A stretch of 64,000 nt of DNA from Flavobacterium xueshanense (GCF_900112975.1 NZ_FONQ01000009.1:1-64000), one strand, 5' to 3'. Positions 1 through 7,984 are shown, counted from the first letter of the stretch. Translations and numbers: made by a program. The notes: generated by a model from the letters alone, not told the origin.

Positions 1-1
1 A

Positions 2-316
2 CTACAGAACTGGAAACACTTTATAAATACAATAACTTCTGATAATGGGAAAGAGTTTGCGCAACATCAAGAGATCAGTTCGGCACTTGAAATAGATTTT
101 TTCTTTGCCAACCCTTACAGCCCTTGGGAACGTGGTGCAAATGAAAATCTAAATGGATTAATAAGACAATACATACCCAAATCATCATCATTTGATGAAA
201 TAACTCCAGAGAAAATTATAGAAATACAAGAGAAATTAAACAATAGACCAAGAAAAAGATTTAATTTTGAAACACCTAATTTTATGTTTAATCAAAAAGT
301 TGCATTTATAACTTGA
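2..316 (+). mobile_element. IS30-family transposase, C-terminal part
   Basis: The reading frame is already open at the window edge and gives 104 residues. It holds the second half of a DDE integrase core: TSDNGKEF with the second catalytic Asp, then NPYSPWERGANENLNG with the catalytic Glu, then a basic end rich in NNRPRKRF. This pattern is typical of IS30 transposases, which cut and join DNA. The end GTTGCATTTATAACTTGAAT (about 299-318) resembles an IS30 terminal repeat, so the right end of the element probably lies near 320. The element appears to have inserted into the tail of the transposase remnant that follows on the other strand. Only the left cut-off is certain; the family call rests on motifs. 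Confidence 0.8.
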
Positions 317-885
317 ATCCTGCAACAATAATAATCGGGTTATCTCCTTTTTCTATTTTTAATAATCCCGAATCTTTTATGTAATGGCTTGCGCTTGAAT
401 AAATATATTGTGAAGCCTTTTCAACTAAACCGGCTCTTACTATATTCAGATGAATGTAATCTAATTCAGACCACATAAATATATTGCTGTAAATCTTCTC
501 TGCATGATTACGGTGTTGCCAAAATTGGTAATTTTTGTTTGTTGCCTGTTTTTCTGCTGCTGATTTGAAGCGTTCTAGTATCCATTCTTATCGGCCTTCC
601 AGTACGGCTCGTATTTTATCCAAAATATTTTTCGCAATAAATTTTTTAAAATCTTTCATTCAATCTTATAATTTGCCATCTTCAGATTGAATAATTAAAT
701 GACTGTGATTGCTTATAATAACTTAACCATATAAAATCGGTGCTTTGTTTTTTTATGCAGTAATCTAAAGACTCAATCATACTTTCTCTGTAGGTTTGCC
801 AACTGAAAACAGCTGTTCAATCGACAACGGTCGCCGTTATATAATGTGGTATAGTCTGATCCCATATTACATAGCCTTCTTTCAT
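306..885 (-). pseudogene. Decayed REP-associated (IS200-like, Y1) transposase
   Basis: Read from 885 down, the three frames together give a recognisable REP-associated tyrosine transposase: MKEGYVIWDQTIPHYITATV at the start, then FKKFIAKNILDKIRAVLEG, NYQFWQHRNHAEKIYSN, FMWSELDYIHLNIVRAGLVE, and SQYIYSSASHYIKDSGLL at the end. The gene is broken: there is a TGA after TATVVD, frame changes in the central HUH/tyrosine region, and a TAA before EWILERFKSAA. The C-terminus runs into the IS30 end and stops at 306, so it was probably cut by that insertion. Such enzymes normally move or maintain REP palindromes; this copy cannot be functional. Hairpins that could be its old substrates lie just downstream. 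Confidence 0.85.
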
Positions 886-956
886 TTTACTGAATTTTTT
901 AATATAAAAATAACGATTTTAAATACTTGTTTGTGTTTTTAAAATTTAAGACGATG

Positions 957-1030
957 AAAGTCAGAGACTTTATGACGTTAAGTTTTAATAACAAGTTCAT
1001 AAAATTGCGCAAAGTCAGAGACATTTGCGC
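957..1030. repeat. Two REP-like hairpins
   Basis: Two imperfect copies of AAAGTC-AGA-GACTTT: one at 957-971 with a perfect 6-bp stem, and one at 1007-1030 where GCGCAAAGTC pairs with GACATTTGCGC around the same AGA loop. They sit beside the broken REP transposase, which fits REP-type palindromes. Confidence 0.6.
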
Positions 1031-1140
1031 AGCATTAATGAGAAATTTATTTTTTTAGAAGAACACTTTGCGGAGCTGGTGACATTTGCGCAGCATTAAC
1101 GAGAAATTTATTTTTAAGAAGAACACTTTGCGAAGCTGGT
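1020..1140. repeat. 60-bp tandem direct repeat, two copies
   Basis: The segment 1020-1080 is repeated almost exactly at 1081-1140. Both start GACATTTGCGCAGCATTAA and end CACTTTGCG(G/A)AGCTGGT. They differ by a few substitutions and one T. The duplication includes one arm of the hairpin at 1007-1030. Confidence 0.9.
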
Positions 1141-1148
1141 CTCTAGCT

Positions 1149-1158
1149 GTTGGCAGAT
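1149..1158 (+). repeat. Left inverted repeat flanking orphan gene
   Basis: GTTGGCAGAT here is mirrored by ATCTGCCAAC at 2058-2067. The similarity extends a few bases further on both sides (TTTT after it, CT before it). The pair brackets the single gene between them. Confidence 0.6.
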
Positions 1159-1165
1159 GTTTTTT

Positions 1166-2035
1166 CTATTTATTTAAGGTTCTATATTTTTCGAATATTT
1201 GATGGTAAAAAACTCTCGTTATTCTTTTTTCATTTAATGTAGTTTCATTTTCTATAAATTGATATTTGGATATTTTATCTTTAAAAATATATTCAAATAC
1301 ACAACAATATAAGTCTAAAATAATTAGAAGATCTACTGCGGTTTCCATTGAATATTGAAGTGACCTCAAAATAATTTGCCCTTCTCCATTTTCGTCCACA
1401 TAAAAAAATCTTTCTATTTGGCTTTTATCAATATGAGTTTTTGAACTTAATAATCCATAAAACTTTCCTGAATATGGATAAAAGTCTTTTAATGAACTAA
1501 TACATTTAGTTGGTGAAATAAATTCTTCAAAATTGTCTTTTCCTGAAATGTTATATGCAAATGCAATTTGTTCTAACATTTGTCTTATTAATGAATATGT
1601 TTCAAAATAAAAACCTTGTTTTATTAGATTTCTTGAAGCGTCAAAACTACTTATTAATCTTTTAAAAATTAACCCACAAAATGATATTGATTCTAAATCA
1701 TCTACAAAATTATATTTTAAAAGTTTTCGAGACATTTTTTCAAATGTCTGCTTTTGAAATTTTAAAATTTCATTGATTAAAGAATCATACTTATAATTAA
1801 TATTATCTTTTGAATTTGAAAATCTTATTTTTTCATTTTTTTCAAAGTCTTTAAAATAAGTCTTCAAAGTATTATCAACTGATACATTTCCATATTGAAT
1901 TGTTGTCAAAGCTGCTTTTAAGTATTTTTCTTGTTCAATTGAAAAATTTACTGGAACAATAATTGGAATTCCATAATTCCAGATTATTTTAGTTTCTCCG
2001 AAGTCAACAGAAAATCTATCTTGGTTAATATTCAT
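1166..2035 (-). CDS. Unrecognised protein, DUF5677-like core
   Basis: A 289-residue protein with an ATG start. I do not recognise it firmly. Residues 130-165 (SFDASRNLIKQGFYFETYSL then IRQMLEQIAFAYN) look like the helical core seen in DUF5677-type and HEPN-like proteins, where a small residue and an Arg of the LIRQ helix are conserved. No signal peptide or membrane segment is visible. The gene is more AT-rich than the trp genes and stands alone between inverted repeats at 1149-1158 and 2058-2067, beside transposase remains. This suggests it was acquired. Its function is unknown; an RNA-related or defence role would be a guess. Confidence 0.55.
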   Translation of the reverse strand: MNINQDRFSVDFGETKIIWNYGIPIIVPVNFSIEQEKYLKAALTTIQYGNVSVDNTLKTYFKDFEKNEKIRFSNSKDNINYKYDSLINEILKFQKQTFEKMSRKLLKYNFVDDLESISFCGLIFKRLISSFDASRNLIKQGFYFETYSLIRQMLEQIAFAYNISGKDNFEEFISPTKCISSLKDFYPYSGKFYGLLSSKTHIDKSQIERFFYVDENGEGQIILRSLQYSMETAVDLLIILDLYCCVFEYIFKDKISKYQFIENETTLNEKRITRVFYHQIFEKYRTLNK

Positions 2036-2057
2036 TTGCGTATTTTTTTTCTAAAAT

Positions 2058-2067
2058 ATCTGCCAAC
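2058..2067 (-). repeat. Right inverted repeat flanking orphan gene
   Basis: ATCTGCCAAC, the mirror of GTTGGCAGAT at 1149-1158. A further GTCTGACAACG lies about 60 bp on. Confidence 0.6.
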
Positions 2068-2210
2068 TAGTGTATAGGTCTGACATTATGCGAACTATCA
2101 CCCCAAATTTGTGTGGCTTTGTCTGACAACGTTCATCTTTTTTGCTTTTGCTAAAGTATGAAAATAACCTTACAAATTATCTTATCATTTTTTAAAATTT
2201 AAACATTAAA

Positions 2211-2243
2211 AAACGGCATCTAAATTAACTTTAAACGCCGTTT
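2211..2243 (-). terminator. trp operon terminator
   Basis: On the minus strand AAACGGC pairs with GCCGTTT and is followed by a T-run. It lies 25 bp after the trpA stop codon. Confidence 0.75.
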
Positions 2244-2267
2244 GATTTATATAAAATGATATTTTTA

Positions 2268-3029
2268 TTATCGAATCGCTTTTACAAATTTCTCGATTTT
2301 TCCTATTCCGTTTTCAGTTAAATGCTGAATAAAAGCGCTTCCTATTATTGCTCCTTTTGCAAATTGTGTGGCTTGGTTGAAGGTTTCCTTATTGTTGATT
2401 CCAAAACCTATTACTTGAGGATTTTTCAGATTCATGTCGGCAATGCGTTTGAAATACTCTTCTTGAGCGCTTCCAAAACCAGATTGTGAGCCCGTAACAC
2501 TAGCCGAACTTACCATATAGATGAAACCATCAGATACGCTGTCAATAAAATGGATGCGCTCGTCAGAAGTTTGTGGCGTAATCAAGAATATATTCTTCAA
2601 TCCGTATTTTTCGAAAGTTGCTTTGTATTCATCGGCATACACATCAACAGGAAGATCGGGAATAATTAATCCGTCGATGCCAATCTCCGCACATTTCTGG
2701 CAGAAATTCTCTATCCCGAATTGCAACATCGGATTGAAATATCCCATAATTACCAAGGGAATTGAAACTGTTTTGCGAATGTCTTTTAGTTGGTCAAACA
2801 ACACTTGTGTTGTCATTCCGTTATGCAACGCTTGTGTTGAACTGGCCTGAATCGTTGGTCCATCGGCCAATGGATCGCTGAACGGCAATCCGATTTCTAT
2901 CATGTCCACACCATTTTTTTCTAAATCCTGAATGATTTGCACGCTATCGTTGAGGTTAGGATATCCTGCGGAGAAATAGATGGAAAGTATCTTTTTAGTT
3001 TCTTGTAATTTCTGATTTATTCTGTTCAT
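2268..3029 (-). CDS. trpA: Tryptophan synthase alpha subunit
   Basis: A 253-residue TIM-barrel subunit that splits indole-3-glycerol phosphate into indole and glyceraldehyde 3-phosphate in the cytoplasm; indole is channelled to TrpB. The two catalytic acids are visible: E45 in MIEIGLPFSDP and D56 in DPLADGP. The phosphate-binding loop appears as GFGINNKE near residue 210, and the flexible loop follows LIIPDLPVDVYADEY. Length and ATG start fit the family. It is the last gene of the trp operon, followed by a terminator at 2211-2243. It is separated from trpB by a small unrelated gene and a repeat-rich spacer. Confidence 0.98.
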   Translation of the reverse strand: MNRINQKLQETKKILSIYFSAGYPNLNDSVQIIQDLEKNGVDMIEIGLPFSDPLADGPTIQASSTQALHNGMTTQVLFDQLKDIRKTVSIPLVIMGYFNPMLQFGIENFCQKCAEIGIDGLIIPDLPVDVYADEYKATFEKYGLKNIFLITPQTSDERIHFIDSVSDGFIYMVSSASVTGSQSGFGSAQEEYFKRIADMNLKNPQVIGFGINNKETFNQATQFAKGAIIGSAFIQHLTENGIGKIEKFVKAIR

Positions 3030-3088
3030 TGTTGTGTTTTTTATTCCGTTTTCAAGGTTTTTTGCCTTGGAGTTTTAATTTTGAAAGT

Positions 3089-3409
3089 TTAGATGGCTGC
3101 ACTATATGCCCACGCTTTTTGGTTGGATTGTAAATGCACTTCAACGCGCTTATAATGCAATCCTTCGTACAGATCTGTTTGGCGAAGTTCCTGTGACGAA
3201 ACAGAATACACCATTCCGTTGATGGTATCTTCCGGTTTTTGGGTTTCGGTAATAATGGGATAGTGAACTAATCCAAATTCCTCTTCAATTTGGATTTCTT
3301 TCACGATGTAACCAATCAATGTTTCAGGAGTTCCCTCAAGAATACGTCCAAAAAGATCTTTTTGAATATCCTCATTTTGTAAACTTCCGTAAGCGAATAA
3401 TTTTTCCAT
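3089..3409 (-). CDS. Gamma-glutamylcyclotransferase-family protein
   Basis: A 106-residue protein of the GGCT/AIG2 fold. The substrate loop YGSL is at residues 7-10 (LFAYGSLQNEDIQ), and the likely catalytic Glu is E82 in TDLYEGLHYKRVEV. Family members release 5-oxoproline from gamma-glutamyl amines or peptides; the substrate here cannot be read from sequence. It is inserted between trpB and trpA, in the same direction, 59 bp upstream of trpA, so it is probably co-transcribed with them. No link to tryptophan synthesis is known to me. The long repeat region upstream (3461-3641) suggests the gene arrived or was retained with repeat turnover. Confidence 0.85.
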   Translation of the reverse strand: MEKLFAYGSLQNEDIQKDLFGRILEGTPETLIGYIVKEIQIEEEFGLVHYPIITETQKPEDTINGMVYSVSSQELRQTDLYEGLHYKRVEVHLQSNQKAWAYSAAI

Positions 3410-3460
3410 AGTTTCTATTTTGAAAATGTGAACTGAACTTCATTTTGTGTTGCCGACTTT

Positions 3461-3570
3461 GCGTTAAGGATGGCAGTGAAAATCCTTTTTTTCTCGTTTT
3501 TTAACGAGATAAAAAAGATTGTAACGGAAAGCCTGACCTCGCTGTAACGCTAGTGGAAGCGCGGTTACGT
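3461..3570 (-). repeat. Flavobacterial ~100-bp intergenic repeat, copy A
   Basis: Read on the minus strand this element contains CAGGCTTTCCGTTACAATCT, an inner hairpin with TCTCGTT/AACGAGA and poly-A/T arms, then AAAAAAAGGATTTTCACTGC and CATCCTTAACGC. The same order occurs on the plus strand at 18703-18799 (GGGCTTTCGGCTGTATCTTT ... AAAAGGATGCCGCCTGAATC ... CTCACGC). It fills the spacer between trpB and the cyclotransferase gene. Confidence 0.7.
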
Positions 3571-3641
3571 CCCGAAATAAATACGGGATAAACCCGGAAA
3601 TAAATCCGGGATAAACCCTGAAATGAATTCAGGGTAAACCC
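3571..3641. repeat. Three tandem 22-23-bp hairpin units
   Basis: Three units follow head to tail: CCCG-aaataaata-CGGGataaa, CCCGG-aaataaat-CCGGGataaa and CCCTG-aaatgaatt-CAGGGtaaa. Each unit is a small palindrome. The stems have changed in matched pairs (C-G pairs exchanged on both sides), so base pairing was kept. The array ends 3 bp before the trpB stop codon. Confidence 0.85.
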
Positions 3642-3644
3642 AAC

Positions 3645-4826
3645 TTATAATTTAAAATAATCGATATAGGTGTTCAAATCTTTGTCGCCGCGACCGGAAA
3701 GATTGATGACTACGATATCTTCTGGCTTGAATTTCATTTCGTCGAGAACGGCAAAGGCATGCGCACTTTCGATGGCAGGAATAAGCCCTTCCATTTTGGA
3801 TAATTTTAATCCCCATTGCATGGCTTGTTCATCCGTAATCGAGATGAATTGTGCTCTTCCGGTCACGAATAAATTAGCGTGCATAGGTCCAACACCCGGA
3901 TAATCCAGTCCTGCTGAAATGGAATACGGTTCGGTGATTTGGCCATCACTAGTTTGCATCAACAGTGTTTTACTTCCGTGAATAACACCCACTTTTCCTA
4001 AGGCTGAAGTTGCGGCACTTTCGCCAGAATCGACACCTAAACCTGCGGCTTCGACGGCAATGATATTCACGTCTTCATTGTCCAGAAAATGATAATAAGT
4101 TCCGGCTGCGTTGCTTCCGCCACCTACACAAGCAATTACATAATCCGGGTTTTCACGTCCTTCTTTCTCCAGTAATTGTTCTTTGATTTCCTTAGAAATG
4201 ACACTTTGAAAACGCGCCACCATATCCGGATAAGGGTGCGGTCCCACGACAGAGCCGATAATGTAATAGGTATCAACGGGATTGTTAATCCAATCCCGAA
4301 TTGCTTCGTTTGTGGCATCTTTTAAGGTTTTTGAACCAGAAAGCGCGGGACGAACTTCGGCACCTAACATTTTCATACGAGCCACATTTGGCGCCTGACG
4401 TTTAATATCGATTTCTCCCATATAAACGATGCATTCTAATCCCATAAGAGCACAGACAGTTGCTGTAGCTACGCCATGTTGACCAGCACCTGTTTCAGCA
4501 ATGATTCTGGTTTTGCCTAAACGTTTTGCCAAAAGAATTTGTCCGATAGTATTGTTGATTTTATGCGCACCAGTATGACACAAATCTTCTCTTTTCAGAT
4601 AGATTTTGGTGTTGTATTGTTCAGAAAGCCGTTTTGCAAAATAAAGAGGCGTGGGACGACCTGCATAATCTTTTAGCAAAGCGTCAAATTCAGCTTGAAA
4701 TTCTGGTTCAGCTGTGATTTTTAAATAATTTTGACGTAATTCTTCGACATTTGGATATAACATTTCAGGAATGAAGGCACCTCCAAATTCGCCGTAATAC
4801 CCTTTTTCGTTGACGTTGTATGACAT
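3645..4826 (-). CDS. trpB: Tryptophan synthase beta subunit
   Basis: A 393-residue PLP enzyme that condenses indole with serine to form tryptophan, acting as an alpha2-beta2 complex with TrpA. The PLP lysine is K89 in [12 protein letters not shown]111 starts ETGAGQHG, and the phosphate-binding loop GGGSN is at 235-239. All match the standard TrpB1 type in length and order. The ATG start is followed by the usual [11 protein letters not shown]. It overlaps nothing and follows trpF by 12 bp. Downstream, a triple-hairpin repeat begins almost at the stop codon and may act on the 3' end of the upstream message. Confidence 0.98.
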   Translation of the reverse strand: MSYNVNEKGYYGEFGGAFIPEMLYPNVEELRQNYLKITAEPEFQAEFDALLKDYAGRPTPLYFAKRLSEQYNTKIYLKREDLCHTGAHKINNTIGQILLAKRLGKTRIIAETGAGQHGVATATVCALMGLECIVYMGEIDIKRQAPNVARMKMLGAEVRPALSGSKTLKDATNEAIRDWINNPVDTYYIIGSVVGPHPYPDMVARFQSVISKEIKEQLLEKEGRENPDYVIACVGGGSNAAGTYYHFLDNEDVNIIAVEAAGLGVDSGESAATSALGKVGVIHGSKTLLMQTSDGQITEPYSISAGLDYPGVGPMHANLFVTGRAQFISITDEQAMQWGLKLSKMEGLIPAIESAHAFAVLDEMKFKPEDIVVINLSGRGDKDLNTYIDYFKL

Positions 4827-4838
4827 AATTTTATTTTT

Positions 4839-5534
4839 TTATTTTTTTGGGTAGAGACGTTGCATTGCAACTTCTCTACATAATTGTATGTTTTTTAATC
4901 CGGGTTCTATCTCAAATTTACTGTTTACATCAATGGCATAAAGGGGTAAATTGGTTTTCAAAATTTCATTCACGGCGTCCATTTCATTAATTCCGATTCC
5001 TCCACTCAGGAAGAACGGCTTGTTTGAAGGATAGTTTTCTAATACTTTCCAGTCGAATGTGGTTCCGTTTCCGCCGGGTAATTTTCCTTTTGTATCAAAA
5101 AGAAAATAATCACAAATGGATTCAAATGGTTTCAATACCTCAAAATCAAAAGAATTATCTACCGAAAAAACTTTTATGATTTCAATTTGAACTTGTTTCA
5201 CATTTTCTTTTAATTCTTGGCAAAATTCAACCGATTCGTCGCCATGCAGTTGAATGGCTTGCAAATCATATTTTGCAATTTTTTCAAGAATTTCATTTTG
5301 TGCAGCATTGACAAAAACTCCCACTTTTTTAATAGATTTTGGTAAATTTGGAATCACACCATCAAAATATCGAGCCGATTTCTCCCAGAATATAAATCCC
5401 ATATAATCGGGTAGGAGCGACCCTATTTCGAGTATATTATCGGGATATTTCATGCCGCAGATTTTAATCCCCACCCCAGCCCTCTCCGAAGGGAAGGGAG
5501 CCGAAAGGTCTTGATTGTTAGTATCTTTTTTCAT
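4839..5534 (-). CDS. trpF: Phosphoribosylanthranilate isomerase with repeat-derived ends
   Basis: A 231-residue TIM barrel that isomerises phosphoribosylanthranilate. The catalytic Cys is C26 in IKICGMKYP and the catalytic Asp is D147 in LFDTKGKLPGG. Most TrpF proteins start about three residues before KICG. Here about 22 extra residues precede it, and their middle (APFPSERAGVG) is encoded by the palindromic element at 5466-5502. That element recurs between trpG and trpE. The last residues, REVAMQRLYP, are encoded by a second repeat (4851-4879) that recurs after trpG. Both insertions keep the frame and all core motifs. The internal M28 lies after the catalytic Cys, so the long start is the only plausible ATG start. 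Confidence 0.95.
   Translation of the reverse strand: MKKDTNNQDLSAPFPSERAGVGIKICGMKYPDNILEIGSLLPDYMGFIFWEKSARYFDGVIPNLPKSIKKVGVFVNAAQNEILEKIAKYDLQAIQLHGDESVEFCQELKENVKQVQIEIIKVFSVDNSFDFEVLKPFESICDYFLFDTKGKLPGGNGTTFDWKVLENYPSNKPFFLSGGIGINEMDAVNEILKTNLPLYAIDVNSKFEIEPGLKNIQLCREVAMQRLYPKK
4851..4879. repeat. GTAGAGACGTTGCA palindrome inside trpF
   Basis: GTAGAGACGTTGCA and TGCAACTTCTCTAC form an almost perfect 14-bp stem with one base between. It encodes the C-terminal residues of TrpF. A perfect second copy is at 7985-8013. Confidence 0.9.
5466..5502 (-). repeat. 37-bp GC-rich repeat inside the trpF start
   Basis: Minus strand GGCTCCCTTCCCTTCGGAGA followed by GGGCTGGGGTGGGGATT. It matches 8684-8720 (plus strand) at most positions over 37 bp, including both ends. 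It lies within coding sequence and encodes APFPSERAGVGI of TrpF. Confidence 0.85.
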
Positions 5535-5561
5535 TACAAGATATTTCTTTAAACTTAACCG

Positions 5562-5594
5562 AACCCTGTTAAGGTTTTAAACCCTAACAGGGTT
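5562..5594. repeat. AACCCTGTTA palindrome between trpC and trpF
   Basis: AACCCTGTTAAGGTTT pairs with AAACCCTAACAGGGTT, giving a long hairpin. It lies in the 65-bp gap between the two genes. No T-run follows, so a repeat is more likely than a terminator. Confidence 0.75.
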
Positions 5595-5599
5595 ATTTT

Positions 5600-6379
5600 T
5601 TAAAGTTTATTAATAAATTCCGTTGCTGCTTTACCGGCATTATCCGTTTTCATAAAGTTTTCTCCAATTAAAAATCCTTTGTAACCAAAAGGTTTTAATT
5701 CATTAATCGCTTCAATAGATGAAATTCCGCTTTCGGAAACTTTTACAAAGTCATTTGGAATTTTATTTGCCAATTGCTTGCTGAAATCCAAACTCACTTC
5801 GAATGTTTTTAGATTTCTGTTGTTTACACCAATCATATCCAATGTGGGCATAATCGATTTTTCCAGTTCTTCCTGATTGTGAATTTCCAGTAAAACTTCC
5901 AATCCCAAACTTTTAGCAAATTCAGATAAAGATTTGATTTCGTCTCTTGTTAAAACCGCTGCGATTAGTAGTATTAAATCGGCTCCATGTGCTTTGGCTT
6001 CTAGGATTTGGTATTCATCAATAATAAATTCTTTTCGTAATAATGGAATGTTTACTGTGGCTCTTGCCAAAAGTAAATCGTCCAACGAACCACCGAAATA
6101 CTTACCATCCGTCAATACTGAAATTCCACAGGCACCAGCATTTTCATAGCCTTTTGTCACTTCTTCCACTGTAAAACTATAATTTATTTCTGCTTTGGAA
6201 GGCGAACGACGTTTGTGCTCAGCAATAATTCCGGATGTGCTGTTTTTTAAATTATCGCTTAAAGAAATAGTCTTTTTTTCAAAGAAAACCGAAGCTTCTA
6301 ATTGTGAAACGGGAATGATGGATTTCTTGAGAATGACTTCTCTTTTTTTGTCAACTATAATTTTATCTAAGATGTTCAT
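5600..6379 (-). CDS. trpC: Indole-3-glycerol phosphate synthase
   Basis: A 259-residue TIM barrel that closes the indole ring of carboxyphenylaminodeoxyribulose phosphate with loss of CO2 and water. The signature GIIAEHKRRSPSKAEI (around 50-64) carries the catalytic Glu and Lys. SVLTDGKYFGGS, LLRKEFIIDEYQI and the later GVNNRNLKTF and VSESGI motifs carry the rest of the active site and the phosphate site. It is a separate gene, not fused to trpF as in enterobacteria. ATG start. It lies between trpD and trpF, with repeats in both flanking gaps. Confidence 0.98.
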   Translation of the reverse strand: MNILDKIIVDKKREVILKKSIIPVSQLEASVFFEKKTISLSDNLKNSTSGIIAEHKRRSPSKAEINYSFTVEEVTKGYENAGACGISVLTDGKYFGGSLDDLLLARATVNIPLLRKEFIIDEYQILEAKAHGADLILLIAAVLTRDEIKSLSEFAKSLGLEVLLEIHNQEELEKSIMPTLDMIGVNNRNLKTFEVSLDFSKQLANKIPNDFVKVSESGISSIEAINELKPFGYKGFLIGENFMKTDNAGKAATEFINKL

Positions 6380-6405
6380 TTATTTATTTGTTTAAAGTTT
6401 TCTTT

Positions 6406-6475
6406 GTTTAAAGTTTAAAGTTGCTCATCGTTTGTACTAATCTATTTCCACAACTTTAAACCTTAAACTTTAAAC
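6406..6475. repeat. TTTAAAG-type inverted repeat between trpD and trpC
   Basis: GTTTAAAGTTTAAAGTTG (6406-6423) is mirrored with one mismatch by CAACTTTAAACCTTAAAC within 6451-6475. Similar TTTAAACCTTAAAC blocks lie at about 15465-15482 and 18839-18857 in other spacers of this window. Confidence 0.75.
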
Positions 6476-6479
6476 TATT

Positions 6480-7472
6480 TTATTTGCTTAAATCTTTCAA
6501 TTTTTTCAAAGCTACAAGTCCTTTTCCGGATAATAAACTTTCCTTTGCTATTTGAAATCCTTCTAAGGGAGAACATTTTGTAACCGTTGCAATGGCCATG
6601 GCCGCATTGGCACAAACCACATTATTTTGCGCTTCATTTCCTTTTCCAGAAATGATATTAGTAAACATTTGAGCTGATTCCTCGATGGTTGTTCCGCCTT
6701 CTATTTCGCTTTGCAGCAAAAGACGAACACCAAAATCTTCTGGATTTAACATTCCTTCCATGGAACTGGTAATCGTTTTTGTAGGTCCTGTCAACGAAAC
6801 TTCGTCATAGCCATCAAGCGAATGTAAGATGGTGAAATTAGTATCTGTATTTTGGTACAAATACGCATACATTCTGGCCAGTTCTAAATTAAAAACACCG
6901 ACCAATTGGTTTTTTGGAAACGATGGATTTACCATTGGTCCCAACATATTGAAGAATGTTTTTACTGCCAGTTCTTTTCGGATTGGTCCCACATTTTTCA
7001 TAGCGGGGTGAAATAACGGGGCGTGTAAAATACAAATCCCTGCTTTATCAATACATTTTTCCAGGAAATCAGTATCATTACTGAATTTGATTCCTAATTT
7101 CTCCATCACATTACTGGAACCCGAAATAGAAGAAACTCCGTAATTTCCGTGTTTGGCTACTTTAATTCCCGCTCCAGCAGCTACAAATGAAGCCAAGGTT
7201 GAAATATTAAAAGTATCTTTTCCATCACCGCCAGTTCCACACAAATCGATGGTATTGTAAGCGGATAAATCCACACGAATACACAATTCCAGCAGTGCTT
7301 CGCGAAATCCCGCAAGCTCTTCTATACTGATGCTTCGCATCATGTAAACTGTTAAAAAAGAAGCAATCTGACTGGTGTTATAATTTCCGTTGGAGATATT
7401 AACCAATACATTTTTTGCTTCTTCCTTTGAAAGTATTTCGTGATTGATTAATCTGTTTAATATATTTTTCAT
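6480..7472 (-). CDS. trpD: Anthranilate phosphoribosyltransferase
   Basis: A 330-residue enzyme that transfers phosphoribose from PRPP to anthranilate. The PRPP loop is DLCGTGGDGKDTFNIST (GTGGDG at 79-84), followed by VAKHGNYGVSS (KHGN at 107-110), both diagnostic. The helical N-terminal domain (ILSKEEAKNVL, IASFLTVYMMRSIS) is intact. It is not fused to TrpG, unlike the enterobacterial arrangement. A broken acetyltransferase gene lies between it and trpG, so the operon has been interrupted here but transcription could still pass through. Confidence 0.98.
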   Translation of the reverse strand: MKNILNRLINHEILSKEEAKNVLVNISNGNYNTSQIASFLTVYMMRSISIEELAGFREALLELCIRVDLSAYNTIDLCGTGGDGKDTFNISTLASFVAAGAGIKVAKHGNYGVSSISGSSNVMEKLGIKFSNDTDFLEKCIDKAGICILHAPLFHPAMKNVGPIRKELAVKTFFNMLGPMVNPSFPKNQLVGVFNLELARMYAYLYQNTDTNFTILHSLDGYDEVSLTGPTKTITSSMEGMLNPEDFGVRLLLQSEIEGGTTIEESAQMFTNIISGKGNEAQNNVVCANAAMAIATVTKCSPLEGFQIAKESLLSGKGLVALKKLKDLSK

Positions 7473-7546
7473 TTTATATTTTTTTTGCCGTTAAGGCTCA
7501 AAGACTATATGTTTATTTTCCTATTACTGATAATGAAGTCCTAAAA

Positions 7547-7954
7547 TTAATGTTCATTTCCTTTGTAAATCCACATCGGTTCTATTTGTCCTGCACGTTC
7601 AAAACCATTTTTTTTATAGAAATCTATCGCTTTTCCATCTGCGGTTAGCATTTGCATGTGAAAACTACTGTATTTCTCTTGCATTTTATCAAAAATCATT
7701 TTGCCAATTCCTTTTCCTTGATCGTCTGTATGAACTAATAAATGGGGGTGATACACCACTAAATATCCATCAGAAATAGCATTTCCCAGTCCAACTAATT
7801 TTTTATTTTCCCAAGAAGTAACTAAAGTATCCGAATTCAAAAGGCCATTAAATAATTGTTGTGGTTTGTCAGCGGAACTCCATTCGTTTGCTTAATAAAG
7901 CGCTGTTAAATCTTCAATTTTTAAATCTTTTGCTTCGGAAATTATAATTTTCAT
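7547..7954 (-). pseudogene. GNAT acetyltransferase with an in-frame stop
   Basis: From the ATG at 7954 the frame reads MKIIISEAKDLKIEDLTALY, then TAA at 7892-7894, then continues in the same frame as ANEWSSADKPQQLFNG and on through a typical GNAT acetyl-CoA site (DDQGKGIGKMIFDKM) and IDFYKKNGFERAG to the end. The family usually has LY-acidic-ANEWSS here, so one base change (GAA to TAA) would explain the stop. A TTG at 7840 could restart a 97-residue fragment that keeps the acetyl-CoA motif but lacks the first strand and helix. I treat the gene as inactivated. It sits inside the trp operon with no visible link to it. Confidence 0.8.
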
Positions 7955-7984
7955 TTTGTTTTTTTTATTAAAAAATAAAATTGT

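Noticed and set aside
1149..2067. Integron attC sites around the orphan gene
   Set aside because: The borders GTTGGCAGAT do not fit the attC core GTTRRRY, and no integrase is seen; left as unexplained inverted repeats.
3571..3641. CRISPR array
   Set aside because: Units are contiguous palindromes without spacers and no cas genes are present.
5562..5594. Internal terminator in the trp operon
   Set aside because: The hairpin is strong but lacks a T-run, and the sequence belongs to a repeat type; it would cut off trpF, trpB and trpA.
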